Below are positions 24,299-36,216 of a stretch of 64,000 nt of DNA, in pieces; positions within the stretch are counted from its first letter, which is position 1, and each line of letters begins with the position of its first letter. Origin of the DNA: Setophaga petechia. Lineage: Eukaryota > Chordata > Aves > Passeriformes > Parulidae. Under the pieces are notes generated by a model. It did no database searches, had not been told where the DNA came from, and worked only from the letters and a program-made list of their open reading frames with translations. Location: NCBI GenBank assembly GCA_024362935.1, contig JANCRA010000019.1:3220501-3284500 (forward strand), in the 5' to 3' direction. The translations under genes were made by a program, and so were the position numbers.

Positions 24299-27200
24299 GC
24301 CCCAGTTTTCTTGTCTGTTAGTGAGCAATTGCTTTTTTGTACTCACTTAATGACTGGTTCTTCTTTTCAAAGGTAGGTTCAGATATTTTAAAGATATTTT
24401 ATCCTGTGTTTGACAAATCTGAATGCTAATTATTTTATTTCAAATTTGCATTAAAACCTTAACAGTATGTTTGTGGAAAACAAAATCCTTTCTATTAATT
24501 CAATGCGAGGTGTCTTAATGAACACTATCTCAGGCAAAACTTAACTTTAACAGTTAAAAAAATATTTTAAAAATAAATGGTATTAAAAAAGCCAAACAAA
24601 CCTGATCTCCACACCCTGTCCTCAGCTATTTAGTAGAAAGAGAATGTTTTGCTACTGAAAAAGACTTGCTGTATTTTTTTTTATAGAACTTTATAATCCT
24701 TCAACTTCAGTACTGTGAGGCTTCTGTATTTTAAAAGATTAAGTAAATAAGAAGTGATGTTTGGGGCATGGCATTTTGACTCCATAATCATCAAACCAAA
24801 GTAGCATATGCCATTGGAAGAAACAAAGAAATGAACTTTCCCTGGCCTTTGGAGGATGCACTTTCTGATTTGCTTTATTAATGGAGACAGTAAAACTGAA
24901 GCTTAATATGAAATACCATGAGTAATAAGCATGAAATATGTGTACTGCAGTGCAAATCTGTTCCCCAAATATTCTCATTTCAGGGGAGAATTCTTTTGGC
25001 ACAATGCCTGGGCTGCTGGCCACAGCCTGCTTGGCTGCCTTGTCCTGTATAGCCTCTTTAGCAGCTGGTGCTGCTCTCAGGCACTGCATTCAGCTCCTGC
25101 TCCCACAGCTTATTATAGGTTTAATTTTTTTCTTAGAAAAATACGTTTCTAAATTTAGTTTAGGACATCAAGCCAGTTGTTGAATCACAAACATGTTCCT
25201 GCTACCAAACATAAGCAGACTGTGCATTCACTTGTACATGTATTTTCTGGGGGCAGAACTGCATTTCCTAATTGAGGAACACTTCTGAATCCATTGTGCA
25301 ACTGATGTTTGGAATTTAGGACTAATTTATGTTTCTCTAAAAGCTACTAAATCTTACTCAATTCAATAACCAAAACCAGAATTTGCCTCTCTTGAAAAAT
25401 AAGGTTTTGCTCATACACGCTGGCTTTGCGTTGATGTCACTACACTGGCCCAAACTCTGCATGTAATGGGGATTTACTCACCAGAAACATTATTCCCTGC
25501 CTGTGCTGTGGGCAGGAGGGTGTGTGCAATGAAGTCACTAGCTAAACACAGGAAAAGAAATACATACTTGTGTCTATGATAGAAACATCTGACAGGCAAG
25601 AAAATGCTTCACATTTAATATCTTCTTGCCATATAAAAGGAAGGGATAAGTAAAAAGGTCCTCTATTCCTGGCTTTTAAGGCTGGAGAAGGAAGAACAGA
25701 AGTCCTAACTCTAAACCCTCCATCTTCAGACCTGAATAGAGAACTCTTATATCTACATGTCCACTGGCCTTTCCTTTTCCTCCTCCTTGACCAAAAATGG
25801 ATGCTAAAGACACCTGGAAGAAAGCTGTTCCCAACCCTGTTCATTTTCATTCCACCTATGGTAGGAAAGGGGACAAGATTGCTTAAAAGTTCCTGTCCAA
25901 GAAACAATACAATATTCCATTTTTGAGCCTTCAGCTTTATCAACCTCCAGAACAGAAAACTTACATTGACATCAATTTTACTTCACATTCAAGATTTTAT
26001 TGCAGCTCAGGGTGCCTTAAAGTATACTCTGAAATCAGCAGCTTGAAATTCAACTACACACACTCAGCACAAAGAGCCTGGAAAAATACAGCATTTTCTA
26101 ATTTAATGATCTCTGTGTTGAGGTGAAAAATTAGCTCTTCACCTTAGGGCCTCACTGAAAATCCAAGGCATGAAATTATTTGCAATTGCATGCCTTGCAC
26201 ATTATTCCTTTCCATTGCATGTAGCAAATTTAATGTAGGTTGGTCTGGAGTGTAGAGGGAGGGGGGCTGCCCTGTGATACTTGGCATCCTCTCCAGCTGC
26301 ATCTGCTAATGACAGAGCCCTATCCAGCACTGCTGAAACCAGGAATTTTGCCACTGACTTGAAAGGCAGCAGGATTTAAAATTACAATGCATACCACTTA
26401 TTTTCTTCCCCTTGACAATATGGCCAGTGCATTCTGGGTAGGAAGCTAAGCTCCCCCATACTTGTACATAATTTGATCTCCTGACAATAATCCACATGCA
26501 GCTAAACGGTGCCTGCATAACATTTTTTGCCTCAGTAGTTAAGGCATATCATTTGGAACCACAAAAACAAACCAAAGACCAACCTAGAAGTAGAAAAATC
26601 ACTAGGTGGGGACATGATAAGAGTGAACGAGGCCTGAAATTCAAACTGGAGTGTGGGTATCCAAGGGCACCACAGTCATCATAGTGATAATTTTGAATGC
26701 AGATAAAAAAGGATAAAGTACTGAAGTACAGAAGTCATTCTTATCCCTATTAAACAGCAAATCATAAAGAAATGTCTGAGCACAAAAAGCTATTACTAAT
26801 AAATCTTCTGTAGTGTAAGAGGCATTGAGCTCTTTGCAAGTTAAGTGACATTTGCCGCTTGTGGATTTTGGGATTCAAATTTCTGTTTGTTTGCTTTATG
26901 TTAAGTGAACCATCTGCTTCCTTTTGCTCTTTTCTAAGACTCCAGAAACCTCCCATTCTGAAGCAAAATTCCACTTTGAGCTGGAATTTTTCAGGTCTTA
27001 CATAAATACACAGCAGAGGTAGGACATGGCCCTATCCCTCTGCACAGCTGCCACTTAGATCAAGTGCCTTTTTTCTTCCATCCTCTAGAGCAAATTAGGC
27101 TCTGTGAAACCCAAAAGGAAGGGAACTCCTGATGCTTTCTCCTCCACCTCTTACAAGGATGTACAGTTGATGTGCTCTTCCTGCATACTGAATAGCAGTG

Positions 27201-28370
27201 ACAAGGACTCCATCACCCTGACACAAAACCACTTCTTTGTGCTCCCTCTGCATTTGCAGCTTTCTGCCACGGCAGCACTGCCTCCGCAGGGAGATATTTC
27301 TGTATAACTCCCTTTTCTGTGAACAGTGTTGTCCAAATCTGCCCCATACAATATATTGCCCTATATTGCTACTGTACAATATAAATAACAGAATATAGAC
27401 AACATTTTAAAACCATACAATTTTTCCTTTCTCCTGGGAGCTGTATTGATCAGGAAAATACAATCAGGGACACAAATGTACATCTTTCTTTCTTCTTTCC
27501 TGCTCTCTGAAAGGTAATACTTGAAAAAACTCCTCAGTGTCAAGATTTAGAAGCTGGGCATTAATTGCAAAATTCTCTCTGTCCTCCAAATACGAAGGTT
27601 TAAAAGTCTCTTACTAGTCACTGCTGAAAGCCAGATACAGTGATCTTGCATTAGAGGTCCATGCCCTCACTGCAATTTAGATTTTTATTTCATTTCTACC
27701 AAAGCAGTTTCACAATTACTTGTAATTTGTCCACCAGTAATTTCCTTTCTTCTTAATCAAAACATAAACTGCTCCTGGTCTGCAGTAGCCAGACATTATT
27801 TTTGTTAATAAAACAGTGCTTGAAGAGTCCTTCTTTATGTCAACCCCCTATTACATGCAGTAAAACAGAAATTGTATGGAGGCAGATCAGTAACATCTCA
27901 CAAACCTCAATTTTTTTAAAAAATTAGGAATTAGATATAAACAGAAGGACACACTGTAGCAGTGATTTCCTAGTGGCAGTACATGTGCACTTTTATTAAT
28001 ATTCAGATGTATTGCATTAGCACAGAACCTGCACCCAGCTCTGCAACCAGCACTTGTACCAATCTGCTCTATTCAGGTTGCTGCTATGACAACTATCCAG
28101 AGTCAAATGTTAGGTCAGCTCCCAGCATATGTGTCCAGGCCATAATTCATTTGTCAGAAACCTAATAGCCACCTATTCCTACTCCTCTAACAGATAAAAG
28201 CAATAACGTTAAAATGACAAAATGCTACAATATCCTTAACAGCCTATTTACTGAAAACTTCAGATTTTCCTTGCTTTTATCCCCCAAAACAAAAACAGCT
28301 GAGGAGGATGTGTTTGAAGTGCCTATTTGCAAACTTACCACAAAATCAAAGAATAAGCTGACTTGCAAGG

Positions 28371-28735
28371 AACCCACCAGGATCATCGATTTCGGCTCCT
28401 GGCCCTGCAGAGACTCCAAGAGTCCAAGAGTCTCACCATGTACCTGAGAGCATTGTCCAAACACTTCTTTGGTGCTGTGACCACTTCCCTGGGGAGCCTG
28501 TTCCAGTGCCCAAACACCCTTTGGGCGAAGAACTCCTTTCTAATTTCCAATCTAAACATCCCCTGACACAACTTCAGGCCATTCCCTCTGGTCCTGCCAC
28601 AGAGAAGAAATCAGTGCCTGCCCCTCCTCTTGCTCTTGTAGGGAAGTTGTAACTGCAGTGAGGTCTCCCCTCAGTCTCCTCTTCAGGCTGAACAAGTAAC
28701 CTCAGCTGCTCCTCATACAGTTTAGGATCATTAAA
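28371..28735 (-). mobile_element. CR1 LINE fragment (3' region)
   Basis: Reading the plus strand gives the reverse of the familiar CR1 3' region. Recognisable blocks are GAGAGCATTGTCCAAAC, GGTGCTGTGACCACTTCC, CTGGGGAGCCTGTTCCAG, the CTTCAGGCCATTCCCTCTGG block and the GTCTCCCCTCAGTCTCCTCT block. It is the best-preserved CR1 in the window, 5'-truncated as usual, with a small internal repeat of CCAAGAGTC near 28418. No full-length reverse transcriptase frame is present. Subfamily cannot be fixed by eye. Confidence 0.9.
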
Positions 28736-31292
28736 TTATCTCTTCCTCCACCCCAATGATTATTGATATTTCATTTGTCTGGTTACAAGTCACAGCATAG
28801 TAAAAAAATTACAGCTGTCATCTCGAAGAGGGATTTTTTTAAAAAATGCATTCAGTGTTTTATCCCAAAGAACTGTTTCATAGCATCAAAATGCATAATA
28901 CTCTGTGAACATAGACTTGCCCTTGTCAACTTGAAAAGCTCAAATTAACAAAAACTTTTTTTTATTTTCTAACTGAGGCTAGCACATCAATTGAGTTGCA
29001 TTGTGAGGACGACACCTTTATCAGACTATAAAGTTGTCTGACTACTGCTATTTTTATGTAGTCTCTGGAATGAAAGTGTACCTTTTAAACTCATATTTTT
29101 TTAAAAAATTAAATGCAGAATAACTTTTTCTTATCATGTATATTCTATAAAATATTTACAGACAAGCACTCTGTGAAGAGACTACTAATTTAAAGAGCAC
29201 CAGCCTTGACTGAGAAATGCCTTTTTTAGGATGGGAAATATGTAAGATAAAAATAACTTTCATTTTCCTCTGAGCTTAAGTTTTTCTTGGGCTCAACTTG
29301 TCATTTGCTGTGTATCTGCAATAGAATCCCACATTGCATGTCCAATTACTTGGGGCGTAAGGATGAAAGAAGTGTATGTAGCTCCCTCCTTTGGCTGATC
29401 AAAAAAACTGTGCATGCTATTGCAGCTTTTCCATGACATTAGTCACTGAAGTGGAGTCAAATGGCTAAAATGACATGGATTGAATCCAGGAGAGCATCCA
29501 GGCCACTGGCTTTGCAGTCATATGTGACCACTATTCTATCTGCAAATATAACAATATATTCTCAAAGGTCCAGATTCCTAACTGGTACAAATCAACATGT
29601 TGTGAATGAAGTAACATCAATTTTCTAAATGATATGGCTAACTATACATGACATGTCCATAAAAAGGTTCATATACTTCTACAGTCATATTACTCTGTGA
29701 TTCAGTTCTTTTCCTGCTTTCCTATATTCATCCTCCCTCCTCATTCCCAAGTGCTGACATTTTGTCTTGATTGCCAAAACCTACTTATTTCAATTAGAGA
29801 AAAATGCTCATTCATAAATTTTCCAACATGACAGTACACAAAAAGTTTAACTTCTAAGCAAAAAACAATTTAACAAAATGCAGCTGTTACAAAAAACCAC
29901 TTGTGTCCAAATGAAGGGGAAGGCATTTTTTCCTACTACCATTCTTATGTGCTTTTCCAGAGATAGATTCCACCAGTTCATCTTCTTTAGGGAAAATAGA
30001 GGCAGGTCCTCTTGCATACTGTATATAAATTACTATTTACTCTTACATCTTCCCTTGAAGACTTTTCATTGGTTTTTGGGTTTGTTTTTTTGTTTTTTTT
30101 TTTAATTTCAGATGGAACAGTAGCAACACTAGCCCACTTCCACTTTCTCCAGAGTCCCACAGCCCAGCCCTGCTCCACACTGTTTCATGTTGGGTTTTTA
30201 CAAAAAGTACAGCACACACATATCTGTTTGGAAGAAGCAGAGACTGACAATGGCTCAGCTCTTAGAACAAAACTTCCATTTTTGTGCTCAACAACAACAA
30301 CAAATGGAGCCACATGACCAAGGTCTCTGGAGTGCATAAAGGAGGCATCCTGCCCCTCTGCTCAGTGCCCAGGACATAATGACAGGATGGCTTTTCCCAG
30401 ATTTTTATATTTATTTAACCATTCTTCTTTTGCCCAACCAAGACACAATTTGGTGTGTAAAGTGAAGAGCATGACAAAAGAAGAATGGTTAGATTGTTCA
30501 CCATATGCAATGAATGCAAGTGAAAAGGGCTGTATTTTAGCTCTACTTATTTTGTTTCATGACTCCCTTGTTCATTGTAGTTCAGAGCCTCCACTTAATG
30601 CAACTGCTTCATACCAAATATTGCTAGAGATGTAATAAGGATCTTGAAGGATTATCCCAGGAGAATATCCAAAGTAGCACAAAAAACCTTAAGGATTCAG
30701 ATGATGCCTCTTCTATCTCTAACTGAAGCAAATCATGTAAGGTTGATTCAATTATTGTTTCTGCATTTTTCATCAACTGTGATCAAAAATGTCTTTAAAA
30801 TTCAAAAGAGTTACTCTTTTTCAGTATCCAGACTCAACAGAGGTGATTTGTAATGAGACACAAAAGCTCTTCATTGCCTCTGTGCCATCTTCCTGATCTG
30901 GACTACGAAAGATGAGCCAAATTTAGTCCAGTGTCACAAGCATTTTACTGTTCAGCACTGCTACCAGTAAACCTTGACAATTTCAACATATAAATCTATA
31001 AAAACTGTTCGACAGAATAAATTGTTTTGGCATTGGGAAGAATTTAAAAGTGGAAGTGACAGGACTCTTCAGTTGCGTAATAGGAATCAAATATATAACT
31101 TCTCAACACTAAAGCTTCTGGCCAGCCAAACAGTGCTTGATCTCAAGATAATGAAAATGCACTGGAGCTTAAGAGAGCACTTGAGTAACATCTAACACAG
31201 TTAGACAGCCAAAGCATTGCAGTCTGAGCTACCACAGCCTAGTAAATACGTTGATGCTTTTTAAAGAGAAATCTCACAAACCAACAATGCTT

Positions 31293-31336
31293 TTATTGTT
31301 GCAGTTGGGAAATTATTGTTGCAGTATTGGGAAATT
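31293..31336. repeat. Imperfect tandem duplication of about 21-23 bp
   Basis: The pattern TTATTGTTGCAG followed by TTGGGAAATT appears twice in a row; the second copy carries a two-base insertion. Confidence 0.75.
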
Positions 31337-32217
31337 ACTAGTTTCCTGAAAGACAAGAAAGCATTTATTTTCCCATTAAGAAATAAATTCCTGGCATGAA
31401 AAAAAAGCAATGTTGAAAATAAGTCAGTGATGCCAGTAAAACTAGATTTCATTACTTATTTTTAAGATTGGATTTTTGCTGGCAGAAATTTTCAGCCTTG
31501 AGTTAGGAAATACAAAGATCATATAGGTGGAACTTAAGACATAGGTTGAAAAATGGTTCCTTCCTTATTCAGTCTTAACTTTATCACTCTTAACACTGTC
31601 CCCAGATCATTGCAGCTATTAGAAAGACTTCTGGAAAGTAATCCATAAGATGAAGTGTTTGTGTGTGTAGAGACACATACACACAAGAAGAGGTTTCTTC
31701 TGAAGAGAAAACAAATGGGAGCATGGGATTGTAGGTATATAACGCCAGTCCTTCACATTTAACACTTGTGAAAGAAACAGAAAATACTCATGAGCATGGC
31801 CTACACTATCTGTTAAAAAGAAATGAGGTCTTAAAACATCCCTAGTTTTGAATTTTAAGCTGCTTCTTTCTGCTGAGCAATAATTGAGATGGTTTTTCAT
31901 TAAAACAGTGCTAAAATTAACACTGTAGGCAAAAAAAAAAATTTAATTTGGAAATTCATGTCATTTTAACAAATAGAGACTTCCATAAGGGACATATATT
32001 CAAGATACTCAGAACTTCCTGCTCAAGACCTATGTTGTGTCAGGGAGAAAAGGAAAACGGAAGAAGAAAAGGAAAGGGAATAAACAAGACAAGAAAAGGA
32101 GTTCAGGAGGCTGCAAGGTTTTACCTTATCTTCAGGAATGGGCATAACACTCACTGTGTTCTTAATTAATTCATGATTTATGGGTAATATTCTGAAAAAA
32201 GTGTGGTGGGGATACAA

Positions 32218-32345
32218 TTTACAGAATTACAGAACCACAGAAACAATTAGGTTGGAAGAGCCTTCTGACATCATGAAGTCCAACCTGTCACAAGAACATC
32301 ACCACATCAATTAGACCATGGCACTGAGTGCCACATCTCACTTTG
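32218..32345 (-). mobile_element. CR1 LINE 3'-terminal fragment
   Basis: The plus strand shows the reverse of the CR1 3' end: a CACAGAA motif, then TTAGGTTGGAAGAGCCTTC, the ATCATGAAGTCCAACC block and a degraded continuation to about 32345. It is short and diverged; only the terminal part of the element remains. Confidence 0.85.
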
Positions 32346-34871
32346 AGGCACATCACCTGTCTGGAACACAAAAGGCAGAATTTCACTGTACTGTATGCAA
32401 GAATAAAGCAGCCTTAATGTAATGCTTCCATTCAGCTCTGAGGGGAAATGCTGAATGAGTGCCCTTGCCAGATCCTCTTGACAATCTACTTTCCAGGACT
32501 GTCTAATGCTTGTCTTCATTTTGAAAATCTCTTTATATAATTTTTGAAGCGGTAATTTTCATCATCAAAATCTTATTTATCTTATTTCCCCTTTCTCCCT
32601 CCCAAATTTTCACTGGCATCTTCAAAGCCTGTCTGAAAACAAGGTGCTACGTATTTTTTAAGAGCTACAGAATGACAAAACAACATGATGAACTGAACTT
32701 TTCCAATCTTTCTCTGTTTAAGGAAAAAATCTAATGAAAATATAACATTTTAGATATATGTAAGAAAAGTGAAGGAAATTTAATAGTAAGTTAAGAGGAA
32801 AAAACTAGAAAGACAAGCAAAATACAACTGTTTTACCTATTAGTCACACTGTCTGCATGTGAGGATACAGATCCAGTTCTCATCTCAGCAGATGAACTGA
32901 GCACACTATTGTCCATTAAATACCACACTCAGAAATACTCTGGAATGCTGTGCTCTCAGTCTACTTCATTAATCTCCCATCCTCAGAATAAATAATTAAA
33001 TTTCAATGGAACTGGGGCTAAACCCAAGGTTTTCTACTTCTCTAATGACTTATCTATTCCACCCTGAAGGTTAAATTTCTTACTAAATTTTATGAAGCTA
33101 CCTAACACACACTGCTGTATTTTTTTCCAGCATGTTCAGCATATCTACGCAGCATATCTGTCCTGAATTCACAAGTAGTTTTGCAAGCACCAAAGTTACA
33201 CCAGATAATTTACTACTTGCTGAATCAAATGGCTGGTGCTATTTGCAATTCCACTGTGTTCCCAGAACTCACTGGCAAAAAGGGGAAAGAGCTGAAGGAA
33301 GCAGAACCCAACACCCATTGTTCATAGGCAGCTTCGCTGCTTTAACATCACAGCTGCAATAAAGGCAATCAGTTGGGAGATATTCTGAATACAGATTTTT
33401 AATTCTGTAATGAAAAGTAAAGATATGCCTCTCCCCCCAAAGAGGTTATCAAGTCCTTGTGTGGTAGTAATACTACAAATAAAAGAAAAAAAAATTCTAT
33501 TAATATGTTCTCTTTAGTTCTGGATACCATTTAAATATTGATTTTTGTTTCAACAGGTCTCTGGCTCCCTGAAGAGCATTATGGGATTCTCACTCAAATC
33601 ACTTAAACTCTGCCTCACCCTGGCTGGACCAAGGGATTGAGCCAGTAGTTTTGTGCAATGAAAGTAACTGATGTTTGTGCAAGTCATTTCTAATTCCCCT
33701 TAGGCTAAGAGCACATTGACTTTTTAAGCTTTTCTTTTTATTATTACTGAAAAATCAGAGAGAAAATGAGAGAATATAAAACCTGCACAATCTGAATGAG
33801 CACTGCTTCTAAACTAAATTATATTTAGTATTACAGTGCTTTGACATCTCATGTGATCTGTAAATCTTAAGGCAAATGTAGCACAATAATGAAAATACTA
33901 GCAAAAAATATCACAGCAAAAAGAAATAGCAACATTCACTCTCAGATCCTAAACTACTCATTTTATAAGTATAGCAGTAGTAGTCCTTTATACAGTTAGG
34001 GCATGACCTGAAAGAACTCAATGGACTATGCATGAAAGGAAAATATTCTTTTAAAAAATGTTCTATTCCACAAAAGAAAAATCCATCTGCTATGACAGAA
34101 GCACATTTTGGAACACATGAGATATCACTAAGATTTTTACTTTGTTACAATCATAAAGAGAAATAAAGCATAATATGAATGTTAGACATTCACTGTATCT
34201 GTGGAGTGAGTATATAATCAAAGCCTGGAATGAACTACCAGTTAGATTCTAAAAAACTGAAAGAAACATGCAATTTCCAGAAAACTAAAGGTAATAAAAT
34301 TGTAACATGCACAACAAAAGGTGAATAATCACACAAGAAAAAAATATATGAGCTTTAAAAACTCACTAATAAGTTAATTGACAGCATTTTGTTATACAGC
34401 ATTGCAACTTCTCTGTTTCAGGAAAATAGCTATTTTCAGTCAGTAATAATATTTCACCTTTTATTTAAAATGCATACACTTTTTCAAAGAGAATATGTGC
34501 ACTGATTCATGGACACATGCACCATTTCTGTTATTTATGCACATTATATCCACTCTATGTTCAGTTCTTTTTAATTCTAGTACAGGGATTACACATTATG
34601 CTCTGAAAATCTACAGCCATCAAAAAGTAAATATATACCTTTATCCAGCTGGACATTATAAATATATCAGACATCCTGACACAGCTTATGTAAATATAGA
34701 CAAAGACATGCTTGTGTATTCATTAAAAAAACTACAGCTTTTGTATTTTAATTAACCTCGCTAGCAAGAAGCATACAAGGCACTGCACCACCCTTCTGCA
34801 TGGCACCCTATGTAAATGAGTCCGGTGCATTGATAAATATGGATGTGGCAGACCCCCAAAGAGCACAGTAC

Positions 34872-34985
34872 CTGCTGTCTATCCAAGCGCATCCTTTTTG
34901 CAGCATTTCTGCTTTCACTCTCACAGGCGGAAGCCAGGATACTCTCTGCAACTGCTGAAGTAAGGTGTGAGGGAATAGGTCGTGA
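34872..34985 (-). CDS. NOL4: NOL4 internal coding exon ([10 protein letters not shown] segment)
   Basis: A 114-nt exon too short to stand out as an open frame, found because the family sequence requires it. The minus strand reads TCTTCCATAG at the acceptor, then 38 codons beginning [20 protein letters not shown] and continuing [18 protein letters not shown], then the donor GTACTG. Entry and exit are phase 0, so it joins FEM of the upstream exon to DEAAP of the downstream exon. AAKRMRLD is another basic patch. The donor departs from the GTRAGT consensus at its last three positions, unlike the other NOL4 donors here, which may make inclusion of this symmetric exon regulated. It stands alone between a 12.5-kb and a 22.6-kb intron. 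Identity is strong because the peptide matches NOL4 as remembered. Confidence 0.94.
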
Positions 34986-36085
34986 CTATGGAAGAGAAAA
35001 AGAAACACAGGAATTATTCCCAGCGTAATCCACGACATCCTTGTTCAAAGCACACCATACCATCACCTAGGCAGGAAAGTCCACTCATTGAAATGCAGTT
35101 TATACCAACAAAACAGGGAAATGGAACTTGCAAAGATGAAAAATGAAACTAGTTAGATGTTAAAGCTGCAGCTGATCCACAGATCCACGAGAAGCCCTTT
35201 CCCCCCACAGCTCTATTGTCCACTGTGTTTAGTCTGGCTCATTAAGCTGTACTTTGAACAGACAGTGGCATATTCTCTGCGTTCCAGCAGCACCCTGGCC
35301 GTCTGATTCTTGTTAAGAAAACTGAAAGGCTTTTTATCCTGTGCAGCATGTGACAGAGATGAGTAGTGTTTTTTTATAGTCATAAAAAAAGGAAGAAAAA
35401 CCCAAAAAACAAAACCAAACAAAACAAAAAAACCCAAGTGATAGGGTTGAAACATCACTCAAAACCTAACAGATTGTCAGAACATTTCAGAGCAGCCTCA
35501 ATCTGTAGTATATGAATATTTGCATTCCTTGCTGCAACATGACTGATGTGATTAAAATGACTTAAAAAAAAAAAATCTGTTTTTCTTTGGATAATGCCAG
35601 TCTTCCAACACTCCAGATATTTTGTTGTTCAACTAAATACGGCTCATTTTTCTGATTCAAAACCTGTCATTACTAATTTCATAGCATTTACACATTTAAG
35701 GTTAAAGGTGCAGTGAATCCCCCCAAAAAAGGGAGTGATAGAATCTTTTAGCATCATTGTTGATTATGAACTCCAGTATCATCTTGCCTACCATTTCATT
35801 AGGAAGATATTTACACAGCTTTTTTTCCCTGATTACATACAAAACAATCTTCCTGAAAGATGCAGCTCATAATATTCTTCTTCATTAATATACAAAGGCA
35901 TATCAGAATTACCAAGAAAATAAACAAAGTGGGGATAATAGCAGAGATACTGATGCACATATAAGCCCATTACAGACACTGCAATTTACTGAGCCCAGAA
36001 GTTCCACAAATGTTCAAAGCTTCATTGAACTCAAATTTACATTTACTGTGTAAATTTTTACCTACTGAGGCTATAGCCATGTGTA

Positions 36086-36216
36086 GGGGGTTTGGGTGTG
36101 GTTTTTTGCTTGTTGGTGGGGTTTTTTTTGGTTGGTTGGTTGATTGGTTGGTTGGTTAGTTGGTTGGTTGGTTTTTGGGTTTTGTGGGTTTTTTGGTTTG
36201 GTTTGGTTTGGTTTTT
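36086..36216. repeat. (GGTT)n / (GGTTT)n simple-repeat tract
   Basis: G/T-only sequence built of GGTT units (core about 36129-36172), then GGTTT units (about 36194-36213), with G runs at the start. The strand asymmetry is nearly complete: almost no A or C on the plus strand. Such tracts are common in bird introns. Confidence 0.93.

Larger units (their letters stand above)
12227..34871 (-). other. NOL4 large intron (22.6 kb)
   Basis: The largest complete intron in the window. It contains a GC- and CpG-rich patch (14380-14830), a 21-bp direct repeat near 15504, a long A-rich tract (24175-24298), two minus-orientation CR1 fragments (28371-28735 and 32218-32345) and a short direct repeat near 31293. 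The remainder, including the roughly 8 kb from 15600 to 24100, is AT-rich with only short chance frames. I see no further NOL4 exon, and the family sequence requires none between the flanking exons. Confidence 0.75.

Noticed and set aside
24076..24321. Lysine-rich open frame and its phenylalanine-rich antisense
   Set aside because: Both are translations of the A-rich low-complexity tract.
28383..28571. Minus-strand frame in the CR1 copy as a possible reverse transcriptase fragment
   Set aside because: The copy covers only the 3' end of CR1 and the frame is short, with none of the reverse transcriptase signature motifs visible.
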